A stretch of 42,850 bases of DNA from Bacillota bacterium (GTDB lineage: Bacteria; Bacillota; Clostridia; Peptostreptococcales; Anaerovoracaceae): contig JANYJS010000043.1 of NCBI GenBank assembly GCA_025361765.1, positions 1 to 42,850 on the forward strand, read 5' to 3'. The notes beneath the pieces are model-generated. The model did no database searches, had not been told where the DNA came from, and worked only from the letters and a program-made list of their open reading frames with translations. The translations under genes and the position numbers were made by a program. Numbering within the stretch: position 1 is the first letter of the stretch; every line of letters begins with the position of its first letter. Shown here piece after piece: positions 9,701 to 18,360 of this stretch.

Positions 9701-10019
9701 CTTTTCGAACCTCCTGATAGTACCACTCGCTTGATGCCACGTCGTAAAAATTGACGGCCTGCGTATTGGCAATGCCAAAAGCCACATTCAGCATTCTACT
9801 GAATTCAGCCCTTGTCACTGGATTATCCGGTTTGAAAGTGCCGTCCGCATAACCTTTTATAAAGCCGTTTGCGACACCATAATTAATCGATGCTGCGGCC
9901 CAGTGGCCATTGATATCAGAAAAGGTCGTAGCTGCAAAGCCCGTGACGCTTGTTCCCAAAACCATAACCATAATAAGTGCTATTGAGAGAATTTTTCTGA
10001 ACGCTTTTCCCTTTTTCAT
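6795..10019 (-). CDS. SLH-domain surface protein with Ig-like domains and four C-terminal repeats
   Basis: 1074-residue exported protein. Residues 1-30 form a signal peptide (KK start, hydrophobic core, GFAA cleavage region). Three SLH domains follow (about 33-76, 90-137, 152-200; TRAE-type motifs in the first and third, TRQE in the second), which in this family bind cell-wall polymers. Residues 215-450 are Gly/Ser/Thr-rich with repeating short hydrophobic strands, perhaps a beta-solenoid. Two SbsA-type Ig-like domains (464-584 and 588-702) each begin APVPTF and carry ITFDE. Four repeats of 91-94 residues (707-798, 799-889, 890-980, 981-1074) share AQVG, ATATYQWQ and IATGTGSFSGT. AGGAGG precedes the ATG. 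It is monocistronic and is probably an S-layer or adhesive surface protein; the ligand is unknown. Confidence 0.9.
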   Translation of the reverse strand: MKKGKAFRKILSIALIMVMVLGTSVTGFAATTFSDINGHWAAASINYGVANGFIKGYADGTFKPDNPVTRAEFSRMLNVAFGIANTQAVNFYDVASSEWYYQEVRKAVAAGYINGYEDNTFRPNSRITRQEAAVMIASVIPAAATAPSLAGLSDNGSIADWARAAVTKVYAKGYMRGDNNNMYNPLKSLTRAEAATILSSIISKENIVSDDTTLSTNGKSISDTIYANDLIISKTLGTGSVDLSDSMVLGTMSVLGGGTGSIGIYDTNIHNMSVAKTTGDVRVFLSGDATVRDTVMENGAILEHKSLRGLGFQNVYFNGSDLGTQEVSLIGSFKQLYINTASTIKATSGSISNVNITRDAAGDVVKLGGTYNNITFEGKSLFELLTGKITALTVNSGASSSTVKLDSGTSITTAVVDGIKTAFTGTGTISRLEANVNDITYETAPSRVVTASGVSRPPVLSADTTAPVPTFVPANSATSVLANTKITITFDEPIYKSNGNAISTSSTSSTLTDIQAIVQLRETSSTGTSKPYAATISSDKKTITLTPNAVLAINTNYYVIILDGTIEDANGNENSKITSTFKTGTTDVAAPVPTFTPANGATNVALNASIIITFDEAVVEYDNSSLVSNDLNTKSIVLLRVNSSGDSVAYTAQYDSANRRITLTPNANLANNTVYYVAIKANTIKDSAGNVVPLTSINFTTIPVQTPITAIAAIGGTAQVGLTLTVGALTPPSATATYQWQIGNSSSGTFANISGATGTSYSPITSNAGNFIRVIATGTGSFSGTVTSNATTAVLAQTPITTIESIVGTAQVGATLTAGSLTPSVATATYQWQISTDNSAFSNIIVATGTTYTPSVGDVSKFIKVIATGTGSFSGTVASNATPAVLVQTPISTIGAIVGTAQVGVVLTAGALSPTGATATYQWQSSSDNSTFSNIQGATGTNYTPLTGDLTKYIRVIAVGTGVYSGTFISASTGGVAAAAPVSLTGISNISGIIKVGSVLTAGALSPLGATATYQWMISDTSGVTYASIEGATGNTYTLQTVDLGKYLIVIATGNGSFTGTATSAATTVVEAAL
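6798..7901 (-). repeat. four ~275-bp in-frame coding repeats in the SLH gene
   Basis: The last 368 codons are four tandem copies of a 91-94-residue unit. Copies 1 and 2 share a stretch of about 40 identical bases (around 7390-7430 and 7661-7701), so recent duplication or gene conversion is likely. Copy number may vary between strains. Confidence 0.88.
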
Positions 10020-10176
10020 TTGATCTCCTCCTAAAAACTTATACTATCTTACTCATTTGACGTTTTATTATTATAATAGTTCCACTGTCGTAGTGTATTA
10101 TGGAAAGCCTTTTACAATGTTTCAGAAAGCATTTTTATGAAAATGTGCGCCTTTTTATCTGTGTTTGCTAGGTGCG

Positions 10177-11553
10177 CTAATTGAAGTTAATAATCCCGAG
10201 TGAATTAAGGAAGATCACTATGACCAGCACTGGCGTCACAAATCTTAAAATAAATAGAATTGCCGTAACGATGCCTTCGGATTTTAGTAGGCCATCGTTG
10301 GTAAGCTCATTGACAAAATCGTCCTTTTTGATCACATATCCAATAAATATGGCGATAAACAGCCCGCCAAGAGGCAGCAGAATATTGGATGACGTAAAGT
10401 CAAAAAGATCAAAAAAGGTTTTGCCGAAAATTTTAACATTGCCAAGCACTCCGGTTTTATCCGCAGATAAAGTCGCCAGAGACCCGATCACTGCTATTAC
10501 CGTCAGGTTGATAATGACTGCAATTTTTCTGGACACTTTTCGCTGTTCAGTAAAGAACAGTGTCGTGGTTTCTATAATGGAAATACTGGCCGTCGTGGCT
10601 GCGATGCCTGTAAGGGTAAGAAATGCGATAAGCAGCAGATTACCAAAAGGCATTTGTGCAAATACAAGAGGAATTGCCATAAATAGGAGCCCCGGGCCTG
10701 CAGTAGGCTCAATACCGAAGCTGAACAAGGCTGGAAAAATGGCAATCCCAGCCAAAATCGACACCAGAAGGTCCGAAAGCGCTACCCTGGTTGCTGTATT
10801 GATCATATTATTATCATGTGTAAAATAACTGGAATAGGTAATCATTGTGCCCATGCCAATGGAAAGCTTAAAGAAAGCCAAACCCAATGCTGTTAAAATG
10901 GCCAAGGGCCCAATCTGAGTAAAATCTGGATTGAATAAAAAAGTCAGACCTTCTTTGGCTCCGGGAAGGGTCAATGCCCTGATATCACAAATGACAATCA
11001 GGATAAAAAGCAGTGGCATGAGGGTTTTAGTGACGCGCTCTATCCCTTTTCTGACGCCTAGGAGAATGACAGTTCCGACCACAAGCAAAAATATAATCTG
11101 CCACATGATTGGCTGCCAAGGGCTCGACAAAGTCGTTCCAAATTGTGCCTGCGCCGTTTCTGGGGTTATACCGATAAAGTCTCCCCTGATAGCTTTAAAA
11201 ATATACGAATAAACCCAGCCTGCCACGCAGCTGTAAAAAAACATGATCAAATAGGCCGCTATTACTCCCGCATACCCGATCACTTTCCACGGCTTGCCCG
11301 GTGCCAATTTTTCAAATGAGCCCACAGCATTGAGCCTCGTTTTGCGTCCGATGTAAAATTCACTGATCATGAGCGGTACGCCAACAAAGGCAACGCAGAG
11401 AATGTAGACGAAAAGAAAAGCAGCTCCCCCAAATTCTCCAGTCAAATAGGGGAATTTCCAGATGTTACCGAGGCCAACTGCTGATCCAAGGGTTGCGAAA
11501 AATACCGCGAGCCCGGATGAAAAACCTTCTCTGTTTTGATTATCGTTTTGCAT
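10177..11553 (-). CDS. sodium-dependent NSS-family transporter
   Basis: 458-residue neurotransmitter:sodium symporter-family protein of the inner membrane, importing an amino acid or related solute with Na+. The first helix carries the family hallmark GSAVGLGNIWKFPYL, the unwound region that binds Na+ and substrate, followed by EFGGAAFL. About 11 hydrophobic segments are visible, as is usual for bacterial members. I start at the ATG at 11553 (MQNDNQ) because GGAGG lies five bases upstream; longer in-frame starts lie deeper inside the upstream kinase gene. The gene overlaps the end of the uridine kinase by 14 nt, so it is translated from the same mRNA. The substrate is unknown; an amino acid would suit this organism. 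Confidence 0.9.
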   Translation of the reverse strand: MQNDNQNREGFSSGLAVFFATLGSAVGLGNIWKFPYLTGEFGGAAFLFVYILCVAFVGVPLMISEFYIGRKTRLNAVGSFEKLAPGKPWKVIGYAGVIAAYLIMFFYSCVAGWVYSYIFKAIRGDFIGITPETAQAQFGTTLSSPWQPIMWQIIFLLVVGTVILLGVRKGIERVTKTLMPLLFILIVICDIRALTLPGAKEGLTFLFNPDFTQIGPLAILTALGLAFFKLSIGMGTMITYSSYFTHDNNMINTATRVALSDLLVSILAGIAIFPALFSFGIEPTAGPGLLFMAIPLVFAQMPFGNLLLIAFLTLTGIAATTASISIIETTTLFFTEQRKVSRKIAVIINLTVIAVIGSLATLSADKTGVLGNVKIFGKTFFDLFDFTSSNILLPLGGLFIAIFIGYVIKKDDFVNELTNDGLLKSEGIVTAILFILRFVTPVLVIVIFLNSLGIINFN

Positions 11554-12196
11554 GATTTCCTCCATCATACTCTTCGTTTTGAGCGGTAAGCAGAGCCTTA
11601 ATGCGTTCATTCAGCATCTGAAGGGCTACTGTGTTAAAGCCCCCTTCAGGGATGATGATGTCTGCATTTTTTTTACTGGGCTCCACAAATTGTTCGTGCA
11701 TAAGCTTAACTGTTGTTAAATACTGATTGATCACCGAGTCAAGACTTCTGCCTCTTTCTTTGACATCTCGAAGTATGCGCCGTATAATGCGCACATCCGC
11801 ATCTGTATCAACAAATACCTTAATATCAAATAAATCCATTAGCTTGCGGTTCTCGAAAATCAGTATACCTTCTACAATGATGACTTTTGCTGGCCTTATG
11901 GTTACAGTCTCATCCGTTCTATCGTGTATCACAAAATTATAGACCGGCCTGTGTATAGGTCTGCCTTCTTTCAATCCTTGGATGTGATCAATCATCAAAT
12001 CCGTTTCAAAGGAATTTGGATGGTCGTAATTCAGCTTTTCCCGCTCACTGAAAGGCATATTGGAATTTCTTCTATAATAAAAGTCGTGGCTGAGAATGAC
12101 AATGGAATCCATGAATTCAGCCTCAATACGATTGATTAAAGTAGTTTTTCCGGATCCAGTTCCTCCTGCAATTCCAATAATGATCACATCTCTCAT
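11540..12196 (-). CDS. udk: uridine kinase
   Basis: 218-residue P-loop kinase that phosphorylates uridine and cytidine with ATP or GTP in pyrimidine salvage. The Walker A motif GGTGSGKT is near residues 11-18; the SHDFYYR and YDHPNSFETDL segments that bind the nucleoside follow, then IVEGILIF and the lid arginines RIIRRILRD. Length is normal. Its ATG overlaps the stop of the upstream beta-CASP gene by four bases (ATGA), which indicates translational coupling, and its 3' end overlaps the transporter gene. Confusion with phosphoribulokinase is unlikely in this organism. Confidence 0.9.
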   Translation of the reverse strand: MRDVIIIGIAGGTGSGKTTLINRIEAEFMDSIVILSHDFYYRRNSNMPFSEREKLNYDHPNSFETDLMIDHIQGLKEGRPIHRPVYNFVIHDRTDETVTIRPAKVIIVEGILIFENRKLMDLFDIKVFVDTDADVRIIRRILRDVKERGRSLDSVINQYLTTVKLMHEQFVEPSKKNADIIIPEGGFNTVALQMLNERIKALLTAQNEEYDGGNHAKR

Positions 12197-13881
12197 ACCT
12201 TTTCTACGATTCCTTCCTGAGGGCCCTGGTTCGGGATAACCTCCGCCCCCAGATTGATGGCGTTTTTCTCAATTTCAAGCATGATATTGGATATTTGGGT
12301 CATCTGGTCCTGCGAAAGCGATGTGCCCACAGCCAAATTCGTATTGTATAGTATAGTCTCAAGGTTATCATGAACCTTGGCGATTCTTTCTTTAATGCTG
12401 ATCATCTCGCTGTCACTAGCCGGGTTAGCCACAGGCGCTACCATCGGAGCTTCAGAGGAAGTCAAGGCTGCACCATTAAGCGCAAATTCCGAAACATTTT
12501 CGATGACTGTACAGTCATAGCCCAGTTTCTCTTTGACATAAGCGGCGAAAGCATGCTTGGATTCTGCCTCTCCATGAACGAGGAAAATACTGCGCGGTTT
12601 TTGTTTGAATCCGCTGAGCCATTCTAAAAGATCATCCCGGTCCGCATGTCCCGAAAACCCTTCGAGATTATAAATCTCCGCCCGAACATGAATCTTCTCT
12701 CCAAAAATGGATACATCCGGATCTCCACTGACTATTGAGCGGCCTAGAGTCCCTTCAGCCTGGTAGCCAACGAATACTATGCTGGATTTTGGATTCCATA
12801 AATTATGCTTGAGATGATGCTTGATACGCCCTGCTTCACACATGCCGCTGGCAGAAATGATAATCTTAGGCTCTTCCTTGAAATTTAAGGCTTTTGACTC
12901 TTCGCTACTTCGGGTGAAAACGAGATTTTTAAAATCAAGCGGATTATCCCCTTTTAGAATATAATCGCGGGTCTCATCGTCAAACACCTGTGCATTCCGT
13001 TTAAACACATCTGTAGCTCTGGTAGCAAGAGGACTATCCACGTAAACGAATATTTTGTCCAGTTCCTGCTGAAATTCTGAATGGTCTTCATAAAATCTAT
13101 TCAGTTGAAATATGATTTCCTGAGTTCTGCCCACCGCAAAAGACGGAATGACAACAGTGCCCCCTCTTCTTGAGGTCTTCAGAATAATATTGATAAAATC
13201 CTCAATGCTCTTGGTATTAGGGGCGTGAAGCCGATCGCCATAGGTTGTTTCCATAATGAGATAATCTGCTTCTGTGATGATGGTAGGATCTCTTAAAATC
13301 GGCCTGTTTTTAATGCCAAGATCTCCAGAGAAAACGATTTTTGACTCCTTGCCGTTTTCGGTGATCCAAAGTTCTATAATTGATGAGCCTAGAATATGGC
13401 CGGCATCATTGTACCTAACCTTGATTTCATCGTTGACGGTAATCATCTGACCATAGAGTATTGGTTTCAGGTATTTTAATGAAGCCTCTGCATCCGCTAC
13501 GGTATAAAGCGGTTCAACCATAGGTTTTCCTGCTCTCTGGGCTTTTCGATTGTCCCATTCTGCTTCTTTCTCATGAATGTAGCCACTGTCTTTGAGCATA
13601 ATATCGACGAGATCTGCTGTAGCATCCGTGCAATAAATTGGGCCCGTATAGCCTCTTTTCACGAGAAGAGGGATCCTCCCCGAATGGTCAATATGCGCAT
13701 GGCTTAAAAATAAATAATCGATGGCAGTTGGGTCAAACCCGAAGTCAGCCTGGTTCAACGCGTTCATAATCTTGCTTCCCTGGTATTGTCCACAGTCCAG
13801 CAAAATCTTATATTTATCCGTAGTAATAAGATGGCAGGAACCTGTAACGGACATGGATGCACCAATAAATTTGATTTTCAT
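12193..13881 (-). CDS. beta-CASP metallo-beta-lactamase family RNA-processing nuclease
   Basis: 562-residue cytoplasmic metallohydrolase. The metallo-beta-lactamase motif is LSHAHIDHSGRIP near residues 58-70, with AGHILGSS, FSGDLG and later FSGHADRDD and LVHGE giving the remaining zinc ligands. The central part is a beta-CASP domain (SFAVGRTQEIIFQLN, ISASGMCEAGRIKHHL), which marks nucleases acting on RNA, as in archaeal CPSF-like proteins and bacterial RNase J relatives. The C-terminal ~80 residues are a family-atypical helical extension. AAGGAG precedes the ATG. It heads an operon with uridine kinase and a sodium symporter; no functional link among the three is evident. It is not RNase J itself, judging by the domain order. 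Confidence 0.88.
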   Translation of the reverse strand: MKIKFIGASMSVTGSCHLITTDKYKILLDCGQYQGSKIMNALNQADFGFDPTAIDYLFLSHAHIDHSGRIPLLVKRGYTGPIYCTDATADLVDIMLKDSGYIHEKEAEWDNRKAQRAGKPMVEPLYTVADAEASLKYLKPILYGQMITVNDEIKVRYNDAGHILGSSIIELWITENGKESKIVFSGDLGIKNRPILRDPTIITEADYLIMETTYGDRLHAPNTKSIEDFINIILKTSRRGGTVVIPSFAVGRTQEIIFQLNRFYEDHSEFQQELDKIFVYVDSPLATRATDVFKRNAQVFDDETRDYILKGDNPLDFKNLVFTRSSEESKALNFKEEPKIIISASGMCEAGRIKHHLKHNLWNPKSSIVFVGYQAEGTLGRSIVSGDPDVSIFGEKIHVRAEIYNLEGFSGHADRDDLLEWLSGFKQKPRSIFLVHGEAESKHAFAAYVKEKLGYDCTVIENVSEFALNGAALTSSEAPMVAPVANPASDSEMISIKERIAKVHDNLETILYNTNLAVGTSLSQDQMTQISNIMLEIEKNAINLGAEVIPNQGPQEGIVEKV

Positions 13882-13924
13882 GTCATCAACTCCTTTTAGA
13901 TTATATTTTACAACCTTTAGCCCT

Positions 13925-13970
13925 AAAAAGCAAAAAATATAGTGAAAAACTCTTGGCTTTTCACTATATT
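13925..13970 (-). terminator. strong rho-independent terminator of the pst-phoU operon
   Basis: A perfect 13-bp stem (13936-13948 with 13958-13970) and a 9-nt loop lie about 90 bp past phoU. The minus strand continues with TTTTTTGCTTTTT, a clear T-run. On the plus strand TTTTTT also follows within a few bases, so it may be bidirectional. Confidence 0.9.
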
Positions 13971-14059
13971 CCAGTTTTTTATAATTCGATTATTGTTCTA
14001 GTTTTGTTTATCACTTATTCAGTCTGATGCTTCACAGTACCCGACTCAATTTTATATCT

Positions 14060-14728
14060 TTAGACTTCTTCAATTTGCTCCATATGGAAGTCCCCTTCGA
14101 TAGCAAAAACCGTTTCCTCACAGATGTTGGTTGCATAGTCGGCTATTCTTTCTATGTGGGCAGCAATAAATGTGAACATGACGCTCTGCTTGACTTTGGC
14201 AGGATCTTTGGCCATAAGGTCAAGAAGCTCATCATTGATATTGCGAAATATCTCATCCACCTCTTCATCAGATTTCCAGACCCTACGCGCCAGTTTCAAA
14301 TCCTTGCCCACAAAGGAGTCCAGTGAATCCTTCACCATTTTAGCCGCCATCTCTGCCATTCTTGGAATATCAATTAGCTCTTTGATATAATGCTCATTTT
14401 CCAGTCTTAAGGTATATTTCGAAATATCCTCACAGTGATCTCCTATGCGTTCCATATCCCTGATCATTTGAAGAATTGAAATCGTCATGCGCAAATCTCC
14501 GGCTAATGGCTGCTGCCTCGCCATAAATTTGATACATTTGTCGCGAATCGCATCCTCAAGATCATCGATAATCTGATCATCGTCGATGATTTTCCTTGCT
14601 AAAGCGCTATCCTTCTCTTTAAGTGACTTGATAGCAAGCCTGATGGCATCTTCAACTCTTGCGCCCATTTCAAGGAGTTCATTGAGTATGATCGCCATTT
14701 CGTGATCCATTTGTGGTCTTGCTGACAT
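14060..14728 (-). CDS. phoU: phosphate-specific transport accessory protein PhoU
   Basis: 222-residue all-helical cytoplasmic protein that links the Pst transporter with the PhoR kinase and dampens signalling and uptake when phosphate is plentiful. Two PhoU three-helix repeats are visible, each with the metal-binding E/DxxxD pattern (RDMERIGDHCEDI in the first, AHIERIADYATNICEE in the second). AAGGAGG lies eight bases before the ATG. It is the last gene of pstSCAB-phoU and is followed by the operon's terminator. Length is typical. Confidence 0.95.
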   Translation of the reverse strand: MSARPQMDHEMAIILNELLEMGARVEDAIRLAIKSLKEKDSALARKIIDDDQIIDDLEDAIRDKCIKFMARQQPLAGDLRMTISILQMIRDMERIGDHCEDISKYTLRLENEHYIKELIDIPRMAEMAAKMVKDSLDSFVGKDLKLARRVWKSDEEVDEIFRNINDELLDLMAKDPAKVKQSVMFTFIAAHIERIADYATNICEETVFAIEGDFHMEQIEEV

Positions 14729-14755
14729 GTTGATTCCTCCTTATATATTTTTTGA

Positions 14756-15520
14756 TCATCCAAATCGCCCAGTAATATATTCTTCGGTTTTTTTGTTGGT
14801 TGGATTAGAAAAAATGATTTCTGTTTTATCCGTTTCGAGCACCTTGCCACTGAGAAAAAAGGACGTATAATCCGATACTCTGCCGGCTTGCTGCATATTA
14901 TGAGTGACGATGACTATAGTATATTTCTCCACGAGTTCTTCTAAAAGGCTTTCTATTTTGGATGTGGCTACCGGATCCAGCGCTGAAGTGGGTTCATCCA
15001 TTAAGATGACTTCAGGCTCTACAGCAAGGCATCTAGCGATACAGAGCCTCTGCTGCTGCCCTCCGGACAACCCGAGGGCCGGTTTGTGAAGCCTGTCCTT
15101 GACTTCTTCCCATAAAGCCACTTCTTTCAGCGTCTTCTCCACAATTTCCTGGAGTTTGTCCCGGTTTTTCTCGCCGTGAACTTTTGGCCCATACACGATG
15201 TTTTCAAAGATCGTCTTTGGGAATGGGTTTGGCTTTTGAAAAACCATACCCACTTTTTTCCTTAGGTTGATCACGTCATAATCAACGGCATAGATATCCA
15301 TTTCGTCAAATTTGACAAGACCCGTGGTCTTAACGCCCAAAATAAGATCGTTCATCCTATTCAATGTTCTTATAAAAGTAGACTTGCCGCATCCTGAAGG
15401 ACCGATCAGTGCCGTAATTTTATTGGTGTAAATAGTCATGTCTATATCGATTAAAGCCTGAAAACTTCCATAAAAGAGGTTCAGTTTATCGATTTCAAAT
15501 TTGGTTGATGCGTTTTCCAT
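14756..15520 (-). CDS. pstB: phosphate ABC transporter ATP-binding protein PstB
   Basis: 254-residue ABC ATPase powering phosphate import. Walker [10 protein letters not shown] lies near residues 39-47, the Q-loop in VFQKPNPFP, the ABC signature LSGGQQQR, Walker [13 protein letters not shown] and the switch histidine in IVTHNM. The [11 protein letters not shown] segment and KVHGEKN region are characteristic of PstB rather than other ABC ATPases. AGGAGG precedes the ATG. It lies 18 bp after pstA and 27 bp before phoU in the Pho-regulated operon. Confidence 0.97.
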   Translation of the reverse strand: MENASTKFEIDKLNLFYGSFQALIDIDMTIYTNKITALIGPSGCGKSTFIRTLNRMNDLILGVKTTGLVKFDEMDIYAVDYDVINLRKKVGMVFQKPNPFPKTIFENIVYGPKVHGEKNRDKLQEIVEKTLKEVALWEEVKDRLHKPALGLSGGQQQRLCIARCLAVEPEVILMDEPTSALDPVATSKIESLLEELVEKYTIVIVTHNMQQAGRVSDYTSFFLSGKVLETDKTEIIFSNPTNKKTEEYITGRFG

Positions 15521-15538
15521 TTTCTCCTCCTAATCCGT

Positions 15539-16366
15539 TTAGCTTTTAATGATATATTTACTGGTAATCGCATTGGCTGCGGTATTGATGATTAATACTA
15601 TGATAATAAGAAGACTTGCCGTGGCAAAGGTCTTTTCCAGCGAAATACCTTCCGATGCCAAAGTGTACAGGTGGACAGACATGGTTCTCGTTGAATCGAG
15701 CAGTGAAGTTGGCATACGAAGATTACTTCCGGCAGTCAGCATGACCGCCGCAGTTTCGCCGATAGCCCTTCCAACGCCTAATATAATGCCCGTCAGAATA
15801 CCCGGAAGACAGCTTGGTATGATGACCCTCGTAATCGTTTGAAGCTTAGTCGCCCCAAGAGAAAGGCTCCCTTCTCTATAAGACATGGGAACCGTTTTAA
15901 GAGATTCTTCCGTTGCTCTGATCAGGGTCGGTAAAATCATAATTGCCAGGGTTAAGCCGCCGGAAAGAATTGACCAGCCAAGTCCTAAAAATATGACGAA
16001 AAACGCAAAACCAAAAAGTCCAAATATGATGGAAGGTATCCCAGCTAATATTTCTGTAAAGAACCGGATTGGACCAACCCATTTTTTCCCCGCTGAGTAC
16101 TCTGTGAAGAATATGGCAGCCGCTACGCCTATTGGTGTGGCGATAAGAACGGAAAATAATGTTAATATCAGAGTCCCAATAATAACCGAGAAGATGCCGC
16201 CTTCCCGACCCATACTTCTTGGCTCTTTTGTCAAAAATTCCAGATTGATATGTCCTACTCCATTAAAAAGAATGTAACCCATAATTGATAATAAGCTGAT
16301 CATCACTAAAAAAGCCAGCAGACCAATGCTCCCATAAAACGCGCCCTGTTTAATTTTTTTAATCAT
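15539..16366 (-). CDS. pstA: phosphate ABC transporter permease PstA
   Basis: 275-residue inner-membrane permease with six hydrophobic segments. The cytoplasmic loop that contacts PstB is visible as YREGSLSLGATKLQTITRVIIP, followed by GRAIGETAAVMLTAG, typical of PstA. The ATG overlaps the pstC stop codon by one base (TGATG), so translation is coupled. Together with PstC it forms the phosphate channel. Confidence 0.96.
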   Translation of the reverse strand: MIKKIKQGAFYGSIGLLAFLVMISLLSIMGYILFNGVGHINLEFLTKEPRSMGREGGIFSVIIGTLILTLFSVLIATPIGVAAAIFFTEYSAGKKWVGPIRFFTEILAGIPSIIFGLFGFAFFVIFLGLGWSILSGGLTLAIMILPTLIRATEESLKTVPMSYREGSLSLGATKLQTITRVIIPSCLPGILTGIILGVGRAIGETAAVMLTAGSNLRMPTSLLDSTRTMSVHLYTLASEGISLEKTFATASLLIIIVLIINTAANAITSKYIIKS

Positions 16367-17253
16367 CAGTTATTCCCCCTTAAACCATGGGCTGATATTT
16401 GGGCAATGGCGTTCAGCAGCATGATTATCATAAAGAGAATAATGCCTACAGCAAATAATGCCTGCTGGTGGGTTGCATCTGCATAGCCCATTTCCATGGC
16501 AATGGTTCCTGTTAAAGTAGCAACCGAGTCTAGAGGGCCGCCTGGTATTTTAGGCATATTCCCGGTAATCAGGATTACGGCCATGGTTTCGCCGATCGCC
16601 CTTCCCATGCCCAAAATGATCGAGGCGATGATGCCGGATTTTGCTGCAGGAATGATGACCCGAACGATGGTTTCCATTTTATTGGCGCCTAGCGCCAAAG
16701 AGGCTTCTCTAAATTCTCTTGGTACTGCTTTGATAGAGTTTTCAGAAATACTCACGATTGTAGGGAGAATCATGATGGCCAAAATAATGGCCCCAGCAAA
16801 AATACTGAATCCCGTAGTAGTCGCTTTAGGAACCACCAATTGTACTATTGGCAGAATAAAAGTTCTGATGGCGGGCACCAGAACAATAAGACCAAAAAAG
16901 CCGTAAACCACTGATGGAATACCGGCTAGAAGTTCTATGGCGGATTTGAATACGCGAGCCACTTTTCCAGGTAAAATCTCGGATAGAATGATAGCGCTGG
17001 CGATGCCCATGGGAACGCCTATGATTAAAGCACCAAGCGTAACAGAAAGGGTTCCGGCAATCAGTGGCAGGATGCCGTAATTTCCATTCGTTGGTGACCA
17101 GTTTGTGCCAAAAATAAAATCAATAACACCATAATTCATCAAAATTGGCAGTCCTGATCGGAAAATGAATACCGTAATCAGGACCACCGATATTGTGGAT
17201 ATTATGGCGCAGACTATAATCAGCTTTTCAACGATCTTCTCATATGCTTTCAT
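16366..17253 (-). CDS. pstC: phosphate ABC transporter permease PstC
   Basis: 295-residue permease partner of PstA, six transmembrane segments. The EAA-type loop reads FREASLALGANKMETIVRVIIP and is followed by GRAIGETMAVILITGN. FWGTNWSP-like residues (IFGTNWSPTNGNYG) in the first periplasmic loop are typical of PstC. It begins 55 bp after pstS behind a GAAAGG ribosome site. No terminator is obvious in that gap, so the operon probably reads through, though pstS is usually expressed more strongly. Confidence 0.96.
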   Translation of the reverse strand: MKAYEKIVEKLIIVCAIISTISVVLITVFIFRSGLPILMNYGVIDFIFGTNWSPTNGNYGILPLIAGTLSVTLGALIIGVPMGIASAIILSEILPGKVARVFKSAIELLAGIPSVVYGFFGLIVLVPAIRTFILPIVQLVVPKATTTGFSIFAGAIILAIMILPTIVSISENSIKAVPREFREASLALGANKMETIVRVIIPAAKSGIIASIILGMGRAIGETMAVILITGNMPKIPGGPLDSVATLTGTIAMEMGYADATHQQALFAVGIILFMIIMLLNAIAQISAHGLRGNN

Positions 17254-17308
17254 TGATTATTGCCTTTCTACGCCTATAATGAGGAGGTCTTTTATAATAC
17301 GTTTGGAC

Positions 17309-18157
17309 TTATTGAACCGGTATGAAATCCTTCGCTACGATTGCCTGTCCTTCAGCACTTAGGATGAAATCCAGAAATGCCTGAGCAGCAGGAGTAAGCT
17401 CTGTGTTAGACAGATACAGGAATGGTCTTGAGATTTTATAGTCTCCTGCTAATACATTGGCTTCTGTAGCATCGATGCCTTCAACTTTGATCGCTTTAAC
17501 GGTATCATCAAGTGCGCCGATGGAAATATACCCGATGGTGTTTGGTGTGTTTGCTACAGTCGTTTTCACTGCGCCTGTCGATGGTTGAACCAGCGCATCT
17601 TTTGTTGTATTGTCAACAGCAGTTCCAGCAGCGTCCTTCTCAGAAACCTTTGTGATTTCAACGAATGCGCCTCTCGTTCCCGATCCTTCTTCTCTAGATA
17701 CTACAACGATAGGTGCATCAGCTCCGCCGACTTCCTTCCAGTTCGTGATCTTGCCGGTGAATATCTGCTTGATTTGATCAAGGGATAAGTCTGTTACTGT
17801 ATTGGCTGGGTCAAGGACTACAGCCACTCCGTCTTTAGCGATGACATATTCATTGGCAATGGTTGCTTTTTCTTCAGCTTTAAGTTCTCTTGAGGATGAA
17901 CCGAAGTCTGCTATTTTATCCTGGGCCGCCTTGATGCCTACGCCGGATCCACCGCCCTGAATTTCAATTGTAACATCCGGGTTAATATCCATGAATGCTG
18001 ATGCCAGTTCTTCTGATAAGGGCTGTACTGATGTTGACCCAGCGACCACCACTTTACCTGTCAGTCCTGTTGCTGTGGGTTCTGTTTTCGCTCCGCATGC
18101 TGTTAATGTGCCAAGCGCCAACGCTAATGTTAGACCGATAATTAATATTTTTTTCAT
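17309..18157 (-). CDS. pstS: phosphate-binding lipoprotein PstS
   Basis: 282-residue extracellular solute-binding lipoprotein that captures phosphate for PstCAB. The signal peptide ends with the lipobox LTAC, so the cysteine near residue 20 is lipidated and anchors the protein. VVAGSTSVQPLSEELA, QGGGSGVGI and SREEGSGTRGAF are the phosphate-binding loops. I use the ATG at 18157 because AAGGAA lies at good spacing; a TTG two codons earlier is too close to it. It is the first gene of the operon, directly after a four-repeat Pho box and sigma-70 promoter. Confidence 0.96.
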   Translation of the reverse strand: MKKILIIGLTLALALGTLTACGAKTEPTATGLTGKVVVAGSTSVQPLSEELASAFMDINPDVTIEIQGGGSGVGIKAAQDKIADFGSSSRELKAEEKATIANEYVIAKDGVAVVLDPANTVTDLSLDQIKQIFTGKITNWKEVGGADAPIVVVSREEGSGTRGAFVEITKVSEKDAAGTAVDNTTKDALVQPSTGAVKTTVANTPNTIGYISIGALDDTVKAIKVEGIDATEANVLAGDYKISRPFLYLSNTELTPAAQAFLDFILSAEGQAIVAKDFIPVQ

Positions 18158-18225
18158 GTTCAAATTCCTTTCTTTCTACAAGAGTTCTGATAAATCTTAT
18201 TCCTTTTCTTTTTTACAGTTCCTAT

Positions 18226-18277
18226 ATTATCAGACCTTTGTTAAGTCGAAACAAAGTTTATGTTAAATCTATGTTAA
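18226..18277 (-). promoter_or_regulatory. PhoP-binding Pho box and promoter of pstS
   Basis: Read on the minus strand, four 6-bp elements recur exactly every 11 bp: TTAACA (18272-18277), TTAACA (18261-18266), TTTGTT (18250-18255) and TTAACA (18239-18244). TTAACA repeats with 5-bp gaps are the known Gram-positive PhoP site. A -35 TTGTTT (18249-18254) lies inside the array, 17 bp before a -10 GATAAT (18226-18231). This predicts PhoP activation of pst under phosphate starvation. Confidence 0.9.
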
Positions 18278-18360
18278 GAAGTACTGAAACCTAAATAATG
18301 ATACTGTACATAACCACTGAAGCGCCAAATAATAATAGCAAATCAATAATTTCTGAAATG

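Noticed and set aside
10070-10098. Promoter of the SLH gene at a TATAAT box
   Set aside because: The -10 (10070-10075) is perfect but no -35 resembling TTGACA lies at 16-18 bp, so I did not list it.
10130-10145. Terminator after the NSS transporter
   Set aside because: Only a 6-bp AT-rich stem (CATTTT/AAAATG) without a T-run; too weak to claim.
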